DNA from: Bacteroidota bacterium
GTDB taxonomy: Bacteria > Bacteroidota > Bacteroidia > JABEUT01
NCBI GenBank assembly: GCA_013289475.1
Contig: JABCZW010000010.1
Span: 1 to 58,971 of the forward strand
Reading direction: 5' to 3'
DNA: 58,971 nt
Position 1 is the stretch's first letter. Each line of letters begins with the position of its first letter. Position numbers and translations under genes: made by a program. The notes below the pieces were generated by a model that was given only the letters and a program-made list of their open reading frames with translations, had not been told where the DNA came from and made no database searches. Below are positions 44,461 to 54,098 of the stretch, piece after piece.

Positions 44461-45131
44461 TTAGCTTTAGCTAAGGCAATAATATCTTTACCTTCTATTA
44501 CGGCTCTGTCTTTTTCAAGACTTACAGAATTTATCATTGCCAGGCCTATTTCATGAAGGGTACAGAACCCTGCCGGAAATAAAGCACGGCCAACAGGGTA
44601 AAGCCAGTTTATGTACTTATAAAAAGGGTGCGCATTTTTCAATCCTTTAATAGGCTTAATAAAACCGGGGCGGAAAGCAAACACTTTTCTAAAGGGCAAT
44701 TTCATTAAATCGTTTTCTGTTTTTCCTTTTATCCTCGCCCAATTTGAGCTACCTTTCTCACTGCTATTAGTGCCTGCACCCGATACATAACAAAAGGTCA
44801 TATCAGGGTTAAGCTTACTCAATGTTTCAGCAATATGCAGTGTAAGTGTGTAGGTCATTTTATAATATACATCTTCCTTTACACCCACTGATGAAATTCC
44901 GAGGCAAAAGAAACAGGCATTATAACCGCTTAATTGATTTGCAATAGAAGAAATATCCAGAAAATCCTGGTGAAGAATTTCTTTAAGTTTTGGATGAGTA
45001 TATCCGCATGCCTTTCTATTAATAACCAATATGGCCTCTACCAGTGGATTCTGCAAGCATTCATATAAAACACCCTCTCCTACCATTCCTGTAGTCCCCG
45101 TAACAATTGCTCTTATTCCTATTTTATTCAT
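44457..45131 (-). CDS. NAD(P)-binding protein, HTATIP2-like Rossmann epimerase/reductase
   Basis: A 224-residue atypical SDR. VTGTTGMVGEGVLYE is the TGxxGxxG nucleotide-binding loop. YVSGAGTNSSEKGSSNWARI with a following KGKTE block resembles the active region of HTATIP2/TIP30-like proteins, where a Tyr-x-x-x-Lys is replaced by other residues. The C-terminus FAFRPGFI is typical. The substrate is unknown. Third gene of the yebC operon, 13 nt after the 2-hydroxyacid dehydrogenase. Confidence 0.8.
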   Translation of the reverse strand: MNKIGIRAIVTGTTGMVGEGVLYECLQNPLVEAILVINRKACGYTHPKLKEILHQDFLDISSIANQLSGYNACFFCLGISSVGVKEDVYYKMTYTLTLHIAETLSKLNPDMTFCYVSGAGTNSSEKGSSNWARIKGKTENDLMKLPFRKVFAFRPGFIKPIKGLKNAHPFYKYINWLYPVGRALFPAGFCTLHEIGLAMINSVSLEKDRAVIEGKDIIALAKAN

Positions 45132-45144
45132 ACTACAAATTATG

Positions 45145-46107
45145 TTATGCTAATAATTCTGCTTCAGGTAATTTACCTTGCAGGTATTGTTGCAATTGCG
45201 TACAAGCTATCTGGGCAAATTCCTCAAACACTTCTTCAACGGTCCAGCCAATATGTGGTGTAAGCACCACATTGTTTAAAGATCTTAAGGGAGAATCCGC
45301 AGAAAGCGGCTCCTGAGAATAAACATCTAGGCCGGCAGCTGATAAAGGGCCAGTTTTTAATGCAGCTATTAGTGCATTCTCGTTTACAATGCCACCTCGG
45401 GAAGTATTGATCAAAACTGATCCGGGTTTCATCATTTGCAATCTCTCATCATTTAATAAGCCTGTTGATTCTGGCGACAATCGCAAGTGTATACTTACTA
45501 CATCGCTGGTACGTAATAACTCATCTAAAGATAGTCTCGGAATATCATTACCAGTTTGAGTATACTTACCTGACCTTGCCCAGGCAACCACTTCCATATT
45601 AAAAGCAGTTTTTGCAATGTGCGCCACACGGCTACCATGCCTGCCTATACCCAATATTCCTAAACGGCGGCCACTCAGGGTGCGGCCCGTAAGCAAAGGC
45701 CATTGGCCTGAACGCATAGCTTGCTGAGCTTGCGGCAATAAATGCATTGCGCCCAGCATCATTGCAATAGTAAGTTCAGGTACCGATACCAAAGGAGCTT
45801 TTACACGTCTGCCCAAGGCAATAGATATATTTTGGCGCTTAGCCGCTGCCTGATCTATATGGTAGGCGTGTCCGCCTGTTTGCAATACTAATTTTAATTG
45901 CGGCAACCTGGCAAATACTTCTTTTGTCAGAGTTGTGCGCTCGCGCAAGGTCATCAAAAAATTGGCACCAGATAGTAACGAATCCGGTGCATTTTCAATT
46001 GGTATACCTAGAAACTCTATCTCTACTAACTCTCTTAATTGATCCCAGCATTTGTTTTTGGCAATTTGTCCTTCCCAATCATCGATTATCAGTAGCAGTG
46101 GTTTCAA
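45145..46107 (-). CDS. D-isomer-specific 2-hydroxyacid dehydrogenase
   Basis: A 320-residue NAD-dependent enzyme. LGILGIGRHGSRVA is the GxGxxG NAD loop. The catalytic Arg lies in VSIHLRLSPES, the Glu in the DVYSQEP region, and the His in LTPHIGWTVEE. INTSRGGIVNENAL is the family signature. It reduces a 2-keto acid (phosphoglycerate-, glyoxylate- or hydroxypyruvate-type); the exact substrate is not clear. Between yebC (11 nt) and the HTATIP2-like gene. Confidence 0.9.
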   Translation of the reverse strand: MKPLLLIIDDWEGQIAKNKCWDQLRELVEIEFLGIPIENAPDSLLSGANFLMTLRERTTLTKEVFARLPQLKLVLQTGGHAYHIDQAAAKRQNISIALGRRVKAPLVSVPELTIAMMLGAMHLLPQAQQAMRSGQWPLLTGRTLSGRRLGILGIGRHGSRVAHIAKTAFNMEVVAWARSGKYTQTGNDIPRLSLDELLRTSDVVSIHLRLSPESTGLLNDERLQMMKPGSVLINTSRGGIVNENALIAALKTGPLSAAGLDVYSQEPLSADSPLRSLNNVVLTPHIGWTVEEVFEEFAQIACTQLQQYLQGKLPEAELLA

Positions 46108-46118
46108 TTTGTCAATTC

Positions 46119-46832
46119 TTATCTTGCATTATGATAAACTGCTACTACGTCATCATCTTCTTCCATCTTCTCTATCATGCCCAGTACTTCGGCTTCCTGT
46201 TCATCGGTTAACTCTTTGTATGATGTTGGTATAAATACCTTCGAGCTTTCTTTAATTTCAATTTTCATATCCTCAAGGCCTTTTTGCATATGGCCAAACT
46301 CAGTAAAAGGTGTTTGAATGATCAGTTCATTGTGCTCATCATCCCAAGTAAAGTCATCTGCCCCAAAATCTATAAGACTGAATTCTGTTTCTTCCCTGTT
46401 CAATCCCACAGAAGACAATTTGAACAATGCCTTTCTTTCGAACATAAACCCTACAGAGCCATTAGTACCTAAAGCGCCACCATTACGAGCGAAATACATA
46501 CGTATGTTAGCCACTGTCCGTGTTGGATTATCGGTAGTACATTCTACCAATACCGGCACACCATGCGGTGCATAGCCCTCATAAATAGCTTCTTCGTAGT
46601 TGGAAACGTCTTTATCTGATGCCCTTTTTATTGCTGCGTCAACATTTGTTTTAGGCATATTTACTGCCCTCGCATTCTGTATGCACATACGCAAACGAGG
46701 GTTAGTATCCGGGTCGGGGCCACCTGCCTTTACAGCCATTGCAATATCCTTCCCGATTTTTGTAAACGTTTTTGCCATTTTCGCAAAGCGGGCAAACATG
46801 GTATACTTTCTTTTTTCAAATACGCGTCCCAT
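46119..46832 (-). CDS. YebC/PmpR family protein
   Basis: A 237-residue member of the YebC/TACO1 family, annotated either as transcriptional regulator or as translation factor helping ribosomes at difficult sequences. The N-terminus MGRVFEKRKYTMFARFAKMA, GPDPDTNPRLRMCIQNARAV, MPKTNVDAAIKRA and EGYAPHGVPVLVE are family blocks; the acidic C-terminus is also usual. The alternative Met12 would cut conserved residues, so the first ATG is kept. First gene of its operon. Confidence 0.93.
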   Translation of the reverse strand: MGRVFEKRKYTMFARFAKMAKTFTKIGKDIAMAVKAGGPDPDTNPRLRMCIQNARAVNMPKTNVDAAIKRASDKDVSNYEEAIYEGYAPHGVPVLVECTTDNPTRTVANIRMYFARNGGALGTNGSVGFMFERKALFKLSSVGLNREETEFSLIDFGADDFTWDDEHNELIIQTPFTEFGHMQKGLEDMKIEIKESSKVFIPTSYKELTDEQEAEVLGMIEKMEEDDDVVAVYHNAR

Positions 46833-46878
46833 TATATAGAATAATTTATTTAGTTCAGACTAATGTCAGATACAGGAG

Positions 46879-46886
46879 CAAAGATA
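46879..46886 (-). promoter_or_regulatory. -7 box for the yebC operon
   Basis: TATCTTTG on the minus strand is an exact TAnnTTTG match, 46 nt before the ATG. Confidence 0.5.
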
Positions 46887-46929
46887 GCTATCTTACTGAA
46901 AAATGCCTCAGCAGAGTTATTACTATTTT

Positions 46930-48078
46930 TTATTTCCCTATTTGGGTAGAAGCAGCCGGCTTTGATATGTTATTTAAAATAGCCAGTACTGCATTTTTAA
47001 GGTCCGTATAGCTAACATCATCATTGAATGTAAAATTCCAATAAGTACTGTATGAACCATCTTTAACAAGACAGAGCACATACAACTTATCGGGATGCTC
47101 TTTGTGCAACATAGCATCTGACTCAGATTGTATTCTGTATTCCACCTCCCCGCTATCGCTAACCACATAAAAAAGATGTTTCACGTAACTATACACGTCG
47201 GGTTCATCATAATTCTCAAAAGCCATGATCCTCTTCCCATTCCAGTGAAACTGATCGAAGCAAAACTTCTCTTTCATATCATCTGGTAGTGAAGCGGCTT
47301 TATGGGCACTATAAAGAGTCTTTTTTGTGGTTTTCGCCTTCTCATAATCATGCATGGAGTAATATGCCTGTATAAGCTTTGCTACAGCATGGTAATCATC
47401 GGGGTATTGAGACACATATTTTTCAAACGTTGCCTTACCACCTATACTATCACCGGTAATCTGTTGCATTAATCCTATATTATAAAAACACTCTTTGTAT
47501 TCATCCTGGTTATCGGCCGGGCTAATTTTTTCAAGTGCAAGTTTAAAAGCACTTAATGCTTCCTGATCCTTTTTTAAACCAGATAATACTTCACCAACAA
47601 GTAAGTAATATCGGGACTTACACCCACTTAAAGATGTTGCCTTTTTATAATAAACCAAAGCAGAATCCATATTGTTAAGGCTTATATATGCGTCTCCTTT
47701 GCTTCCATAAAAATCAGCTTCGTCTGACGAAAGAGAAATAGCCTTATCGAACATGGGAAGCGCTTCGTCATATTTTTTTGCATAGAAAAACAACATACCT
47801 TTATAATAATACATATCATAGTCAACCGGACCCATATTTAAAGCCGAATCAAGGTACGTCATGGCATTTTCATCATCATTCTCCATATAATATGCCATTC
47901 CCACATAATAAAGCGACTTAGCAGCAAGCGCTTCTTTATTTTTAGGTTTATAATTTATAACCTCACTGTATCTTTTATTATCGTACATATCTTTCATTGT
48001 TTTTACCTGCTCACTTTGTGCAAATACACACTGAACGAAACACATTACGGCAATTACGATGCAATATTTAGTTTTCAT
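46930..48078 (-). CDS. Exported TPR protein
   Basis: A 382-residue protein with a signal peptide (1-20, ending VFAQ). Residues ~30-250 contain six or so TPR repeats, for example YVGMAYYMENDDENAMTYLD and YYKGMLFFYAKKYDEALPMF. The C-terminal ~120 residues have no recognised domain. Probably a periplasmic scaffold. It follows the propeller/SPOR gene after 11 nt, so the two proteins may work together. Confidence 0.85.
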   Translation of the reverse strand: MKTKYCIVIAVMCFVQCVFAQSEQVKTMKDMYDNKRYSEVINYKPKNKEALAAKSLYYVGMAYYMENDDENAMTYLDSALNMGPVDYDMYYYKGMLFFYAKKYDEALPMFDKAISLSSDEADFYGSKGDAYISLNNMDSALVYYKKATSLSGCKSRYYLLVGEVLSGLKKDQEALSAFKLALEKISPADNQDEYKECFYNIGLMQQITGDSIGGKATFEKYVSQYPDDYHAVAKLIQAYYSMHDYEKAKTTKKTLYSAHKAASLPDDMKEKFCFDQFHWNGKRIMAFENYDEPDVYSYVKHLFYVVSDSGEVEYRIQSESDAMLHKEHPDKLYVLCLVKDGSYSTYWNFTFNDDVSYTDLKNAVLAILNNISKPAASTQIGK

Positions 48079-48089
48079 TTGTAATAGAT

Positions 48090-49541
48090 TTATAATGTAT
48101 ATAACCAGCCCTTTATTCCTGTTTTAGCTTCCAGCAGAGACATTAATTTCCCAGATTCGTCTTTATCACTTTTAACTTTACACGCGCAATAGGTAAAGCC
48201 CTTTTTAGAATCAATTAATTCAATATTAATGCCTTTTTGATTCAGTTTATTTTTAAGGTTTAACGCATTCTCCCTAACAGCAAAGCTTCCTAAAACAATA
48301 TAACTCTTGATTTCATCTTTGGGTTCTACCGCTTTTTGAACAACGACAGGCTTAGTATTTGAGGCATAAATATTTTGTATTTCCTTAACCTTCTCCGATT
48401 GTATAATTGTAGCCATATTAATACTCTCTTTTGCTTTTTGGGGCTCAGCTGCTATAATTTCTTGTTTTTTTTCACCAGAAAAAACCTGTATGCAGCCCGA
48501 ATAACACGATACCCATATTTGCTTATTATCCGCACTTAAGCAAATACCAATAGGATATTTATAGGTTTTGAATTCAGTTTCAAGTTTAAAATCTGTAAGA
48601 TCCACCACGGCTACTTTACTGTCTTCATAGCAGTCTACAAACAATTTATTATTTATGCGTGAAATCACCATACTGCGGGGAGCTTTCCCAACAACAAGTT
48701 TTTTAGTACTCATATCATGCAGGTCAATTCTACAAATTGTCTGTTCGCCATTTAAACTTGCATAGAGGTAATTATTCTTAATACACAAATGTCTTGGATT
48801 CCTTACGCCTGAAATTATTGTTTCAATTTGGTAGGTATTTAAATTAATTCTGACAATTTTACTGCCACCCATTACTGCTATGTAGGCAAACATATTTGCC
48901 GTATCACACGCAATACCTCTGGGAGCAGCTCCTACATAAATACGCTTAATTTCTTTTTCCGAGTCCAGGCTAATAACACTTACATCTCCACTCGTCCAGT
49001 TGCTTACAATTAACTTTTTCTGATCTGGCGTAATGGTTAAATACTTGGGCACACTACCTACTTTAACAATATTCTCTATTTTATAATTTGTGGTATTTAT
49101 CTTATACACCATGCTTTCATCGTATCCTTTGCCTATACATGTATCACAGCCCGGTTTGCCAAAACCATCACCAATCATATTATAATTACTTACCCATAAA
49201 TATTTGCCATCTTTTGTTGCAACACTTTCTACAGGAGCACCATTTACCTTACCTTTTATTTTTTTGAAACCAAACTCTGCCGGGTTAACATTATCACTTA
49301 TTGTCGACACGAGATTAAATGCACTATCATACACAGTAACTGAATGATTGTACATCATGTTTTGGGCAAAAAACAAATTTCTACCATTATTGCTGATTGA
49401 TTTAGGAGACAAATTACCTGTTATAGTTTTAATGAGCTTGTATGTCTTCTTCTCATTTTGCGCAAAGCTTATTTGAGTATACAATAAAATAAATACGGAT
49501 ATGATCCGAATCCTTCTTAAATATGTGTTTTGTTTTATCAA
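48090..49541 (-). CDS. YncE-like beta-propeller protein with C-terminal SPOR domain
   Basis: A 483-residue exported protein. A basic n-region and IISVFILLYTQISFAQ form the signal peptide. Residues ~60-345 hold YVTN-type propeller repeats (YLTITPDQKKLIVSNWTSGD, GAAPRGIACD, GVRNPRHLCI, GKAPRSMVIS). After a low-complexity linker (~350-405), residues ~410-483 form a SPOR domain (SYIVLGSFAVRENALNLKNK). SPOR domains bind glycan strands stripped of peptides at division septa. The propeller-SPOR combination is unusual. Divergent from the PorE-like gene and probably cotranscribed with the TPR gene. Confidence 0.85.
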   Translation of the reverse strand: MIKQNTYLRRIRIISVFILLYTQISFAQNEKKTYKLIKTITGNLSPKSISNNGRNLFFAQNMMYNHSVTVYDSAFNLVSTISDNVNPAEFGFKKIKGKVNGAPVESVATKDGKYLWVSNYNMIGDGFGKPGCDTCIGKGYDESMVYKINTTNYKIENIVKVGSVPKYLTITPDQKKLIVSNWTSGDVSVISLDSEKEIKRIYVGAAPRGIACDTANMFAYIAVMGGSKIVRINLNTYQIETIISGVRNPRHLCIKNNYLYASLNGEQTICRIDLHDMSTKKLVVGKAPRSMVISRINNKLFVDCYEDSKVAVVDLTDFKLETEFKTYKYPIGICLSADNKQIWVSCYSGCIQVFSGEKKQEIIAAEPQKAKESINMATIIQSEKVKEIQNIYASNTKPVVVQKAVEPKDEIKSYIVLGSFAVRENALNLKNKLNQKGINIELIDSKKGFTYCACKVKSDKDESGKLMSLLEAKTGIKGWLYTL

Positions 49542-49564
49542 AGTGGTTTTTTTATTCTATTTTC

Positions 49565-49577
49565 TGTACAATGTACA
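49565..49577. promoter_or_regulatory. Tandem palindromes in the leader of the propeller/SPOR gene
   Basis: TGTACA-A-TGTACA: two copies of the self-complementary hexamer TGTACA with one base between, 17-24 nt downstream of the -7 box and upstream of the ATG. It may bind a dimeric regulator, or be chance. Confidence 0.25.
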
Positions 49578-49593
49578 TTTTCGTCTTATCATT

Positions 49594-49601
49594 CAAATAT
49601 A
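49594..49601 (-). promoter_or_regulatory. -7 box for the propeller/SPOR-TPR operon
   Basis: TATATTTG on the minus strand is an exact TAnnTTTG match, 52 nt before the ATG. No equally good box is seen for the divergent gene at 49767; the rest of the 225-nt gap holds nothing clear. Confidence 0.55.
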
Positions 49602-49766
49602 GAAAAGTTAAAATTATTTAAGCTTGATTTCAAAAAAATCGAGCCGACATAATCCATAAACAAAAGGGAAAAAATATGTTAAATCTGCTTTACCCCAGTC
49701 TTAATAATAGAAACAACCATAGTTTGATGATTTATTTTTATACTTTAGCCGGGCAAAAAAATCTCT

Positions 49767-52247
49767 ATGAAGAAAAAAATATACCTTATTACAGTATTGT
49801 TAAGTATTATAAGTTTAGTTTCTTCAGCTCAAAAAGAGAAATTAACCCATGACCAGAAAAGACTGCTGGGGATATATGGAGTAAAAGCCGATTTGCTTTT
49901 CAAAGAATCCAACTATTATAGGGCTCTAGCACTTTACCAAAGAATGCTTGCGCTTGATTCGCTCGATGAGTTCAGCCTTTACCATGCCGGTATCTGCTAC
50001 ATTCATGCTGATGATAATGAAAAAGCTATTACTTTATTGAATAAAGTATATAAGATGAATCCTAATGCCGAGGATATTTTGTATTACCTGGGTCGCGCAT
50101 ACCATATCAATTATCAATTCGACCAGGCTATTGGCTACTTTAACCAATACCTGGCAACCAGTCCGCCCGACGACAAAAAAGAATTAGCTAACAGGTATAT
50201 TCAATATTGCAACAATGCAAAAGAGCTAATGGCTAAACCCTCGCATTTAAAAATTGAAAATATCGGTTCCATTGTAAACTCTCCCGCATCGGAATATGCT
50301 CCCGTAATTACCGCCGATGAATCGGCTCTTATTTATACTTACCTCGGCCCCCAAAGTACCGGTGGCCTGCTCGACGGAAATAATAAGCCAGATAGCCTTG
50401 GCAGCTATAATGAAGATATTTTCATTACACATAAAATTGGCGATAACTGGACAACCCCGGAAAAAATTGATGAATTAAGTACTATAGGTAATGATGCCAG
50501 CATTGCAATTTCTGCCGACGGATTACTGCTTTTTACTTACAGCGCCACTGAAAAGAACGGAGGAGATATTTATGTAAGTTCGAATAAAAACAACATGTGG
50601 AGCAAGCCCGAGCCACTTGGCCCGAATATAAATACCAAATATTGGGAAGGTAGTTGTTCACTGGCAGCCGGAGGAAAAACACTTTTCTTCTCAAGCAGCA
50701 GACCCGGAGGGTTTGGCGGAAGAGACTTATATATGTCGAACCAAATGCCGGATGGAAGCTGGGGCAAAGCTCAGAACCTGGGAGCAAATATTAATACACC
50801 TCTCGATGAAGATGCTCCTTTTATAACTACTGATGGTGTTACTTTATTCTTTAGTTCGGAAGGATGGAAAAGTATGGGCGGAAGCGATATTTTTTATTCT
50901 AACCTTAATTTGGGCGACAGTACATGGAGCCTTCCTATAAACCTGGGATACCCTATCAACTCTACCGACGACGACCGTTACTATGTATTGAATGCCAACA
51001 GTACAAGAGGTTATTTTTCATCGAGCCGCAAAGGCGGAAATGGCCAACAGGATATTTATACTATCACCCCCGGAATTCCGGGTGCAAAACCTATGGTTGA
51101 ACTTACCATTGGCACTGTAAGCATAAACGGAAAACCGGCTAAAGCAGAAATAACAGTTAGCAACGCTAAAACAAATAAAGTAAAAGGTGTTTACCATTGC
51201 GATGGTGGCTCCGGTGATTACCTGGTTTCTTTTAGCCCTGGAATAACGTACAAAATAGTTACTAAAATAGAAGGAGCACCTGCGCACGTAGAATACTTTA
51301 ACATAGACTCTATGAAATCGGCAATGACTATGGAAGAGGATGTACACCTTTATAGTACTGAATACAGAAAAGCAAATAATATTACTGCTTCCGATTCAAG
51401 TAACGAATTACAGAAAAGGGTTAATGCAGAGATAACTGAATATAAAATCGAACGGCAGCATCCCGACCTTTACGAGGCAAAAGTATACCAGCAAATTTTG
51501 AATCAATATGCCAACGTAGATTCTGCAGGAGTTAGCTATGATTTGGAATTAGGCGTTTACCAACATGCAAGCGATTTTGATTCTATACGCTACATAGGAT
51601 TAGGCGATATATCGAAAAGTACTGACCTGCATGGTAATATTATTTATTCAATTAAAGGAATGCACACTATGCTCAGCGCAGAAATATTAAAATATAAAGC
51701 CATTAAATGCGACAGCACCAAGAAAAAATTCATAAAAGTTGTCGTGAATGATCATGGCCACGATAGGAACGTAAATCAGTTTTACGTTGGAGAATATAGA
51801 AAAAGCTGGGAAAACTTTGTACCCGATACAGTTCCAACTATAGTACCAACTAAGATACTCAGCAAGCCGGTAGAATCATTTAATATAGCTTCAGTAGAAG
51901 TATCTAAGACATACGTGCTTAGCAATGTATTTTTTAATACAGGCAATGCTGTACTCAGGAAAGAGTCGAATAAAGAATTGGATGACCTTGCCAAAATAAT
52001 GAGCGATCATAAAACCATGGCAATTGAAATTGCCGGATATACTGATAACGTTGGGAATGATTATATGAATAAAAAACTTTCGCAACAAAGAGCCGATGCA
52101 GTTCGCACCTATCTTATGCAACAGAAAATCGAAGGCGACAGGGTCCTGGCAAGGGGATACGGATCATCTAAACCCGTAGCTGATAACGCCACTGAAGACG
52201 GAAGGCAGAAGAATCGTCGCGCAGAGTTAACTATTATTAAACAATAG
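49767..52247 (+). CDS. PorE-like TPR / beta-propeller / OmpA family protein
   Basis: An 826-residue exported protein. The signal peptide ends SSAQ (no lipobox Cys, unlike Porphyromonas PorE). Domains in order: TPRs (~30-140), PD40-type propeller (~165-430, with FSSSRPGGFGGRDLYMSNQM and FFSSEGWKSMGGSDIFYSNL), a carboxypeptidase-regulatory-like stretch (~440-520), a variable region with a SPOR-like segment around LELGVYQHASDF, and a C-terminal OmpA domain (~715-826) with GYTDNVGND and LSQQRADAVRTYL for peptidoglycan binding. In PorE this layout anchors the type IX secretion machinery to the wall. A T9SS cargo is encoded at 598-1929, but the link is inferred. Confidence 0.85.
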   Translation: MKKKIYLITVLLSIISLVSSAQKEKLTHDQKRLLGIYGVKADLLFKESNYYRALALYQRMLALDSLDEFSLYHAGICYIHADDNEKAITLLNKVYKMNPNAEDILYYLGRAYHINYQFDQAIGYFNQYLATSPPDDKKELANRYIQYCNNAKELMAKPSHLKIENIGSIVNSPASEYAPVITADESALIYTYLGPQSTGGLLDGNNKPDSLGSYNEDIFITHKIGDNWTTPEKIDELSTIGNDASIAISADGLLLFTYSATEKNGGDIYVSSNKNNMWSKPEPLGPNINTKYWEGSCSLAAGGKTLFFSSSRPGGFGGRDLYMSNQMPDGSWGKAQNLGANINTPLDEDAPFITTDGVTLFFSSEGWKSMGGSDIFYSNLNLGDSTWSLPINLGYPINSTDDDRYYVLNANSTRGYFSSSRKGGNGQQDIYTITPGIPGAKPMVELTIGTVSINGKPAKAEITVSNAKTNKVKGVYHCDGGSGDYLVSFSPGITYKIVTKIEGAPAHVEYFNIDSMKSAMTMEEDVHLYSTEYRKANNITASDSSNELQKRVNAEITEYKIERQHPDLYEAKVYQQILNQYANVDSAGVSYDLELGVYQHASDFDSIRYIGLGDISKSTDLHGNIIYSIKGMHTMLSAEILKYKAIKCDSTKKKFIKVVVNDHGHDRNVNQFYVGEYRKSWENFVPDTVPTIVPTKILSKPVESFNIASVEVSKTYVLSNVFFNTGNAVLRKESNKELDDLAKIMSDHKTMAIEIAGYTDNVGNDYMNKKLSQQRADAVRTYLMQQKIEGDRVLARGYGSSKPVADNATEDGRQKNRRAELTIIKQ

Positions 52248-52267
52248 TAACCATTAGCCGTATAACT

Positions 52268-54094
52268 TTACTTGTTTTCAGATAAAAACTGTAGGTATTG
52301 TACATTTACATTAAACCCAAGTTCTTTTGCCTTAAGCACATCGGTTAAAGCCTTTGCATATTCCTTCTTTTCAAAATATGCAACCGACCGGTTATTGTAA
52401 GCTTCTTTAAACCGAGAATTTATATTTATTGCTGAATTAAAAGCAATAATAGCTTCATCATACTTCCCCAAACTGTTTAATGCATTCCCTTTAGTATAAC
52501 AAGGTAAATCGTAATCGGGTTTTAATTGTATTGCTTTATCAACTGCTTCCACCGATTCAGTGTATTCTTTTTTTTCATTCAGGCACTCGCCTTTGGTATT
52601 ATAAGCATAGGCATTGTCAGGCGATAAAGAGATCATTTTATTGCAGTCATCTAGTGCTTTATCTACAAGGCCCATTTTTAAATACACCGAACTCCTGTTG
52701 AGGTATGCAGCAACATAATCTCTCATTTCTATTGATTTTGTAAAGTCGGCAATGGCTTCATCATTATTACCCGATTCCATAAAGTATTGCCCCCTGTTGC
52801 AGTATGCCAATGCCGATGGAGAATTATTGATTACTTCCGTCCAAAGAGTTAAACTATTTTTCCATGCATAACATTGCTGGTATGTGAGCCAGGTAAAAAT
52901 TAAAGTCACAATTGCAAACGCAGATATAACTCCTACCCTGATACTCTGAAGCATATTTTTATTGCCTGTTATTGAAACTATTCCTTTACCCGCAAGGAAG
53001 GATAATCCGATATAAGGCACATAAGTGTACCGCTCAGCAATAATGGCCTTTCCAACCGGGAGTAATTGTAATACTATGCCAATGGTAAAAATAAAGAACA
53101 ATGCTGCAAAGCCTGCATTTTTGTTCTTCCGGGAAAGCTTATATATAAGATACCCTAATACTATAAGAATAATAGGTGACAGGTAGAATATGAAAGGGTA
53201 ATACCCGTTGGTCTTGATTGGATAATCATAGAAACAGGAAAGATGAAAAGGAAAGATGGCCTTCCATAAATAAATCACCATAGCATAACTGGCAAATATT
53301 ATTCTGTCAAAATAAGAAACCCCTACATTACTTTCCAACGCTTGTGTACTATGCTGTGCATATATGGCAATAACCCCAAAAACAATTGACAGCATTATGA
53401 AAGGTATTTTTTCAAAAAAACTTTTAGTATTGAACTTTCTTCCTTTATAATAATCTACCAGTAGTAATACCAACGGCAATGTAACAGCCATACCTTTCGA
53501 AAGAAGAGATAATATATACAAGATAAACACTGCGAAATATAATTTCAGCTTAGGCGCATTTACATAATCCACATAAACACATAATGCCAGCAAGTAGAAA
53601 AAAGTAAACAATACATCTTTTCTTTCAGAAACCCATGCAACCGATTCTACATGCATGGGATGAATTGAAAAAAGCAAGCTCGTTATTGCAGCAATTCTCC
53701 AGTCGCCTGAAAGTTTCCGTATAAATACAAACACCAACAAGATATTGCATAAATGCAGCAAAAGGTTTGTAATATGATACCCTTCAGGGTTTAGTCCAGA
53801 AAGCTTGTAATTTACAGCAAGACTTAACATTGTCAGCGGATGATAATTATCTGCTACGTATGTACTGAAGAAAGTTTTTATTGTTTGAAGGGATAAATTC
53901 CTTATTAAACCAATATCGGTAACATAATACGGATCATCCCAATTGGTAAATGCATTCTTTAATGAAGGCAAATAAACAATTACCGTTAAAGCAATTATTC
54001 CGGCTATGTACCAAACCCAGTCTCTATTATTTTTTACAATAGATTCTGTTGCAATTACTTTGCCCTGGCTCGGTTTTCGAATATTCCAATTCAT
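52268..54094 (-). CDS. TMTC-like membrane glycosyltransferase with C-terminal TPRs
   Basis: A 608-residue protein. Residues ~28-410 have about ten membrane helices, with NAFTNWDDPYYV in the first external loop (Asp-Asp pair as in TMTC O-mannosyltransferases) and HPMHVESVAWVSERKDVLFT, the most conserved TMTC/DUF1736 block. Residues ~415-600 carry six TPRs (AYCNRGQYFMESGNNDEAIA and so on). Eukaryotic TMTC proteins O-mannosylate cadherins; bacterial relatives are largely unstudied. Probably modifies exported proteins from a lipid-linked sugar. The exact -7 box lies so close that its mRNA may be leaderless. Confidence 0.82.
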   Translation of the reverse strand: MNWNIRKPSQGKVIATESIVKNNRDWVWYIAGIIALTVIVYLPSLKNAFTNWDDPYYVTDIGLIRNLSLQTIKTFFSTYVADNYHPLTMLSLAVNYKLSGLNPEGYHITNLLLHLCNILLVFVFIRKLSGDWRIAAITSLLFSIHPMHVESVAWVSERKDVLFTFFYLLALCVYVDYVNAPKLKLYFAVFILYILSLLSKGMAVTLPLVLLLVDYYKGRKFNTKSFFEKIPFIMLSIVFGVIAIYAQHSTQALESNVGVSYFDRIIFASYAMVIYLWKAIFPFHLSCFYDYPIKTNGYYPFIFYLSPIILIVLGYLIYKLSRKNKNAGFAALFFIFTIGIVLQLLPVGKAIIAERYTYVPYIGLSFLAGKGIVSITGNKNMLQSIRVGVISAFAIVTLIFTWLTYQQCYAWKNSLTLWTEVINNSPSALAYCNRGQYFMESGNNDEAIADFTKSIEMRDYVAAYLNRSSVYLKMGLVDKALDDCNKMISLSPDNAYAYNTKGECLNEKKEYTESVEAVDKAIQLKPDYDLPCYTKGNALNSLGKYDEAIIAFNSAININSRFKEAYNNRSVAYFEKKEYAKALTDVLKAKELGFNVNVQYLQFLSENK

Positions 54095-54098
54095 CTGT

